A DNA stretch of 64,000 bases from Cyanobacterium aponinum PCC 10605 (GTDB lineage Bacteria; Cyanobacteriota; Cyanobacteriia; Cyanobacteriales; Cyanobacteriaceae): positions 1,178,001-1,242,000 of the forward strand of contig NC_019776.1 of NCBI RefSeq assembly GCF_000317675.1, written 5' to 3'. Shown here piece after piece: positions 59,877-64,000 of the stretch (positions are counted from its first letter, which is position 1; each line of letters begins with the position of its first letter). The position numbers and the translations under genes were made by a program. Under the pieces are notes generated by a model. That model made no database searches. It saw nothing but the letters and a program-made list of their open reading frames with translations, and had not been told where the DNA came from.

Positions 59877-61004
59877 TTAGTTTTCCCATAAACGTCTTCT
59901 TGCACTGCCTTTAAAGCGATCATGACTATCCGCTAATAATGCCGGTATATTGAGTTTTTCTGGGCATTTTGGCAAACATTCACCGCATTCAGTACATTTA
60001 TCTCCTTTTCTTCCCCAAAACCAATGTCCTGCGTTTTCAAACATTTGATAGCGATATTTTGCATATTCTGTCATTTCTAAGCCAACTCCTAAATTTCGTA
60101 ATCTTAAAATTTCAGGAATATTTATATTTTCAGGGCAAGGAAGACATTGATAACATTGAGAACAATGATCTGTTTTTAGAGTTTGTTTAAGGGTATTTTC
60201 TATGTGGTTGAATGTGTCTATTTCCTTCTTATTTAATGGTTCATCTCTGTCGGCAACTGTGAGAGGATAAATTAATTCTTCTGGGTTACTAGCACCTAAA
60301 CTTAAGGTTGAAATACGGCGATCGCACAGTAAAAAGCGATAAGTTAGAAGTAGAGGAGAAAAAGGTTTACAAAGTTTTTCCAATTTCGGAGAAGGTTGAT
60401 ACAAAAGTCCTCCTTTGTCGGCGGGAGAAATAATAAATACTCCTAAATCTAGTTTTTTTGCTAATTCTAATACTGAATAATTACGTTGAAAAAAATAATA
60501 ATAATGAATGTTAATAAACTCAAATAAATCAGTTAAAATAGCTTCTTTAATTAGTTCTAAACTGCCATGACTAGAAAATCCAAAATGTTTTATTTTTCCT
60601 TCATTTTTTGCCTTATTTAATATTTCTAAAAAATCTGTTTTTTGTATAAAATCTAAGTGTGATGGTGTATTTATTCCGTGAATAGCAAGACAATCTATAT
60701 AATCAGTTTGTAGATTTAGAAGAGACTCATCTAACCATTGACTAAAAGTATTTTTATCTTCATGGGGGGTTAATTTAGTCGTAATAATAACTTTTTCACG
60801 GGGAATGTTTAACTCCTTTAAAGCACGACCCAAATAGGCTTCGCTGTTACCATATCCTCTTGCTAATTCTAAATGATTAATACCCAACTCAAAGGCTTTT
60901 GCTACGGTTGACAATAACTGAGATTGACTGTAGCAACAACGCATTAAACCGAGGGAAAACACGGATATATTTAGTTCTGTTTTGCCAAAACGGCGATATT
61001 TCAT
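59877..61004 (-). CDS. Aldo/keto reductase with C-terminal iron-sulfur cluster domain
   Basis: The first 270 residues form an AKR barrel (MKYRRFGKTELNISVFSLG, then NHLELARGYGNSEAYLG, with LAIHG and FGFSSHG). The usual catalytic Tyr is in ARGYGNSE. The last 100 residues have two ferredoxin-like cysteine clusters, CSQCYQCLPCP and CTECGECLPKCP. Proteins of this form are predicted oxidoreductases that may pass electrons between NADPH and a ferredoxin-like site; no substrate is known. The 3' end is only about 24 bp from the tnpB right end. Confidence 0.86.
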   Translation of the reverse strand: MKYRRFGKTELNISVFSLGLMRCCYSQSQLLSTVAKAFELGINHLELARGYGNSEAYLGRALKELNIPREKVIITTKLTPHEDKNTFSQWLDESLLNLQTDYIDCLAIHGINTPSHLDFIQKTDFLEILNKAKNEGKIKHFGFSSHGSLELIKEAILTDLFEFINIHYYYFFQRNYSVLELAKKLDLGVFIISPADKGGLLYQPSPKLEKLCKPFSPLLLTYRFLLCDRRISTLSLGASNPEELIYPLTVADRDEPLNKKEIDTFNHIENTLKQTLKTDHCSQCYQCLPCPENINIPEILRLRNLGVGLEMTEYAKYRYQMFENAGHWFWGRKGDKCTECGECLPKCPEKLNIPALLADSHDRFKGSARRRLWEN

Positions 61005-61049
61005 TGTTAATTACCTTTGCCGCAATGCCTCATTTTACTTTGCCTTTTC

Positions 61050-61553
61050 TTAATCTTCGCTGTTACTTTTTCGGGCGCGACGGATTAATTCTTCAGGGCT
61101 TAAATTCGAGACAAAATCTCTGAATGCCTCTCTTTCTTCCTCGTCTGCATCTCTATCAACGGGGATTGAAGCATCTAGTATTACTTCTTCCATCACCCAA
61201 ATAGGACAACCAGCTCGTAGGGCAAGGGCGATCGCATCACTGGGACGACAATCAATTTGCTGTTCTAATTCTCCGCCTTTGAGACATAAAAGAGCATAAA
61301 ATGTATTATCTTCTAAAGCATTAATAATAATGCGATCGAGTCTTAAATTCCAAGCAGAAAGAATATTAACTATTAAATCATGAGTTAAAGGACGAGGAGA
61401 AACCTGTTGTTCTAACGCCCCAATAATTGACCTTGCTTGATCCTGTCCGATATATATTGGCAATGCACGGCGTTCTGTGGCATCCTTTAAGAGAATGATC
61501 GGACTCCTACTAATAGCATCAAGTGCGATCGCCGCCACTTTCATTTCAATCAT
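61050..61553 (-). CDS. Bifunctional nuclease family protein (DUF151)
   Basis: The family is named after a plant bifunctional nuclease, and is widely present in cyanobacteria without a firm role. The protein starts MIEMKVAAIALDAISRSPI and contains the family core LPIYIGQDQARSI and CRPSDAIALALRAGCPIWV. I choose the ATG at 61553 (167 aa); the longer frame from 61637 adds an unconserved stretch. The tail is acidic then basic (SPEELIRRARK). It lies 45 bp upstream of the aldo/keto reductase gene on the same strand. Confidence 0.86.
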   Translation of the reverse strand: MIEMKVAAIALDAISRSPIILLKDATERRALPIYIGQDQARSIIGALEQQVSPRPLTHDLIVNILSAWNLRLDRIIINALEDNTFYALLCLKGGELEQQIDCRPSDAIALALRAGCPIWVMEEVILDASIPVDRDADEEEREAFRDFVSNLSPEELIRRARKSNSED

Positions 61554-61659
61554 TGATTTATTCCTCGAAAAGAATTTTAGCAGGTCAATAATTTCATTAT
61601 AATTGCATTCTGTACCAAGTTTGACCAAAAATTTCAAATAGTGAATAATGAATAATTGG

Positions 61660-61830
61660 GGGGTGTCAGGTTTTAGGAGAAAGTAATGAGTAGAGAGAAG
61701 GGGTGATGAGGTGATGAGGGGAGGAGGAGATGGGGAGATGAGGGGAAGGGGTGAGAGGGGGAAGTGAGAATGAGTTCAGAGTTTTTAATTTTTAATTATC
61801 AACTATTCACTATTCACTATTCACTATTCA
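61660..61830. repeat. Clustered intergenic repeats (GATGAGG units and ACTATTC heptamers)
   Basis: Between the nuclease-family gene and nagA, GTCAGGTTTTAGG, a run of GGTGATGAGG/GGGGAGATGAGG units and four ACTATTC heptamers (61803-61830) follow each other. The same unit families occur at 35768-35940, 39540-39620 and 48985-49015. No gene lies in 61638-61924. Confidence 0.7.
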
Positions 61831-61924
61831 TTAAATTGCCCTTTTCTCCATCACTCATAGATGAATATTTATCCAGAATTCAAGTTACTTACTCTTATTC
61901 TACAAATTAAATAGAAACCAGCTT

Positions 61925-63076
61925 ATGACATCAACAAAGACTAGCTTTATCATCACTAACGGGAGGCTAGTGGGTTATTCTGACTTACAAACTCTAGTGA
62001 TCGAAAATGGTAACATAAAATCTATACAGCCCTCTCATTTCAAGACTAATTCAGATTTGGATTTAGAAGGAGATTATCTTTCTTTAGGGGGATTTGATTT
62101 ACAAATTAATGGCGGATTAGGATTAGCTTTCCCTGATCTTTGTTTTGATGATATAGATAAATTGCATGATATTTGTGCTTATTTGTGGTCAACGGGAGTA
62201 GATCAATTTTTACCCACTATTGTCACCACTTCTGTTGAAAAAATTCATCAATCTTTAAAAGTTATTCAAGAGTTTAAACGGGAAAAACCAAGAAAAAATG
62301 AAGCTGAAATTATAGGGGTTCATTTGGAAGGACCTTTTTTAAATTATGAGAAAAGAGGCGCTCACCCCCCAGAATATTTGTTACCTTTAACCCTCGATAA
62401 CATCAAAATAGTTTTAGGGGCATATGCAGATGTAGTAAAAATAATAACTCTTGCTCCTGAATTAGATGAGAAAAAAGAAGTTATTCCTTATTTGCAGTCT
62501 TTGGGCATAGTGATAAGTTTAGGACATTCTCAAGCTACAGCAGAAGACGCTATAATTGCTTTTCAACAAGGAGCATCCATGGTTACTCATGCTTTTAATG
62601 CCATGCCGAATCTTCATCATCGACAGGCGGGTTTATTGGGGGAGGCTATTGTTAATCCTCATGTTTATTGTGGTTTGATAGCAGACGGTAATCATGTTTG
62701 TCCGACTATGCTTAAATTGATTTTACAAGCTAGTAATTATCATCAAGGGGTGTTTGTGGTTAGTGATGCCTTAGCCCCCATTGGCCTGGGCGACGGTGTT
62801 TATCCTTGGGATAGTCGTACTATTGAAGTCAAAAATGGTACTGCTAGGCTTCCTGATGGTACTTTATCTGGTACTACTTTGCCTTTGTTTGTTGGGGTTC
62901 AAAATTTGTATGAATGGGGTATTTGTAATATAGAAGATGCGATCGCACTTGTGACTGATGCACCAAGAAAAGCCTTAAATATGCCTTGTTTAGAAGTTAG
63001 TTCTCCTGCTAATTTAATCCGTTGGCATGAGGATAAGCAAAATAAAAAACTCCATTGGCAAAGAATCCAACATTAA
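61925..63076 (+). CDS. nagA: N-acetylglucosamine-6-phosphate deacetylase
   Basis: NagA deacetylates GlcNAc-6-phosphate during amino-sugar recycling. It is an amidohydrolase-superfamily barrel. Visible motifs are FDLQINGGLG near residue 60, GVHLEGPFLN with the metal-binding glutamate, ISLGHSQATAEDA, THAFNAMPNLHHR and VSDALAPIGLG with the catalytic aspartate. Length (383 aa) is normal. nagB is not next to it in the window. Confidence 0.93.
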   Translation: MTSTKTSFIITNGRLVGYSDLQTLVIENGNIKSIQPSHFKTNSDLDLEGDYLSLGGFDLQINGGLGLAFPDLCFDDIDKLHDICAYLWSTGVDQFLPTIVTTSVEKIHQSLKVIQEFKREKPRKNEAEIIGVHLEGPFLNYEKRGAHPPEYLLPLTLDNIKIVLGAYADVVKIITLAPELDEKKEVIPYLQSLGIVISLGHSQATAEDAIIAFQQGASMVTHAFNAMPNLHHRQAGLLGEAIVNPHVYCGLIADGNHVCPTMLKLILQASNYHQGVFVVSDALAPIGLGDGVYPWDSRTIEVKNGTARLPDGTLSGTTLPLFVGVQNLYEWGICNIEDAIALVTDAPRKALNMPCLEVSSPANLIRWHEDKQNKKLHWQRIQH

Positions 63077-63179
63077 CTTTTGGTTAATCATTCCTTAACT
63101 ATATTAAGAGTAAACAAATGCTAATATTTACGCAAATCAAAAATCAAACTACACCCCCCCCTTAATCAAAACTTTCAAA

Positions 63180-64000
63180 ATGACTATATCTACATCTGTT
63201 CAGACTCCAACTATTGCCGTTGACTCTAATGGAAGAACTCATATTGTTTGGAATCAAAATAATGTTATCTATCACTCCTACTTTAATCCCACCAGTCAGC
63301 GTTGGGTCGAGGCTGTACCCATTGCCAATAGTGTTAGCTCTAAAGAAATTAAAATAACAACAGATGTAAGTAGCTCTCCACAAAATTCAAGTTCTGCCCC
63401 GGGTGTATTTGTTTCTTGGATTGAAGGAGAGGAAAATAACAGAGAAGTAAAAGGCACTAACGGTATAATCAACAGTTTAGGGCAATTTGATTGGAGTGAG
63501 GTAACAGATTTAACTAATGATTCTGTCAGTGATGAAAATATCCAATTAGTAACAACAAAGGAAGGGAAAATAGTCCTTATTTCCGAAAAAGTAGATAGAA
63601 ATAATCCCCAAGCAGATATTGACTTATACACTCAGGTTATAGATTTAAGTCTTGACGAGCCGATACATAACAATATTGAAGAATTTAACCCCTTAAGTGC
63701 AAATAGTTTTAGACCCAATAATGCCCTTCAACTGGATACAGAGCTAGATGGAGGAGATATTCAAGTACCAGGTACATTCTTAATCACCAAAGAAAACTCA
63801 AGGACTCTTCAATTACCCTTATCTTTTTTTAACGGACAATTAGAATTCAAAAATGCTTTTGCTCTAGGGGGTGGATTCAATTTCAACAATATCATAGATG
63901 GAGGGGACAGATCTTTTTCCGCCTTTCTTCAGGCACAAGATGAATTAACTGGTTCTCTCTCTTTTGGTAAAAATAAATTATCTCTCAAAGGGAGGTTACA
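63180..64000 (+). CDS. Start of a large repeat-type, possibly extracellular protein (partial)
   Basis: From the ATG at 63180 the frame is open to the right edge (274 codons visible). It begins MTISTSVQTPTIAVDSNGRT, and the motif DSNGRTHIVWNQNNVIYHSY is like one blade of a propeller-type repeat. Further units of similar style (PGVFVSWIEGEEN, KEGKIVLISEKVD) follow. No signal peptide is present, as in many cyanobacterial exoproteins secreted by type I systems that use a C-terminal signal, which would lie outside this window. Composition is rich in N, S, T, D and G. The function is unknown. Confidence 0.7.
   Translation, partial: MTISTSVQTPTIAVDSNGRTHIVWNQNNVIYHSYFNPTSQRWVEAVPIANSVSSKEIKITTDVSSSPQNSSSAPGVFVSWIEGEENNREVKGTNGIINSLGQFDWSEVTDLTNDSVSDENIQLVTTKEGKIVLISEKVDRNNPQADIDLYTQVIDLSLDEPIHNNIEEFNPLSANSFRPNNALQLDTELDGGDIQVPGTFLITKENSRTLQLPLSFFNGQLEFKNAFALGGGFNFNNIIDGGDRSFSAFLQAQDELTGSLSFGKNKLSLKGRL

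Overview
The window is chromosomal DNA from a low-GC cyanobacterium, probably a unicellular Cyanobacterium/Geminocystis-like lineage (the genus is inference). The evidence is the abundance of the HIP1 octamer GCGATCGC, a 16S-tRNA-Ile-tRNA-Ala-23S-5S rRNA operon, a plant-type Rieske protein, CtpC, the cyanobacterial DUF4327 and CIA30 families, a light-repressed (lrtA/hpf) protein, and intergenic regions full of short heptanucleotide repeats.

Layout. 1-14 kb: mostly housekeeping genes (end of a probable biotin ligase, metallophosphoesterase, site-2 protease with CBS domains, J-protein, CtpC protease, an HTH/acidic protein, carA, CIA30 protein, CcdA, an orphan PetC2-like Rieske protein, a transglutaminase/propeller protein). 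14.3-19.3 kb: complete rRNA operon on the minus strand with a recognisable promoter and terminator. 19.6-21.1 kb: a complete insertion sequence with 16-bp perfect inverted repeats and a 6-bp target duplication, whose transposase carries one in-frame amber codon. 21.2-24.5 kb: ktrB-ktrA potassium uptake and a CysQ/HAL2-type phosphatase. 24.6-30.2 kb: rimP-nusA-ylxR-infB translation/transcription operon behind a structured leader with an intrinsic terminator. 30.8-35.7 kb: RND efflux adaptor and pump. 36-47.7 kb: sugar and envelope enzymes (epimerase, MPGP-type phosphatase, GmhB, GT4), RimK, MsrB, a sterol-desaturase/SDR fusion, SecG, the hibernation factor and SpeD. 47.9-48.9 kb: an internally deleted IS5-type element followed by a copy of a 175-180 bp dispersed repeat that also lies at the left edge of the window. 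49-55 kb: fused double ABC ATPase, GlgB, M20 amidohydrolase. 59.9-64 kb: Fe-S aldo/keto reductase, bifunctional nuclease family protein, NagA, and the beginning of a large repeat-type protein that runs off the end.

The most unusual stretch is 54.9-59.9 kb. An apparently ORF-less group II intron (minus strand, with clear domain V and VI hairpins) sits immediately behind the amidohydrolase gene. Next to it is an IS200/IS605-type tnpB gene that has been broken twice: once by an IS630-type element whose transposase is split at a run of 12 A, and once by an intact IS4-type element. Removing the IS4 element together with one copy of its 9-bp target duplication restores the TnpB reading frame exactly through the RuvC-I aspartate. 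This gives a readable relative history of nested insertions.

I found no CRISPR array, prophage, restriction system or secondary-metabolite cluster. No clearly new multi-gene system is visible. The best candidates for undescribed biology are the ORF-less intron, the structured rimP/nusA/infB leader, the 180-bp dispersed repeat, and several conserved-looking but unassigned proteins.
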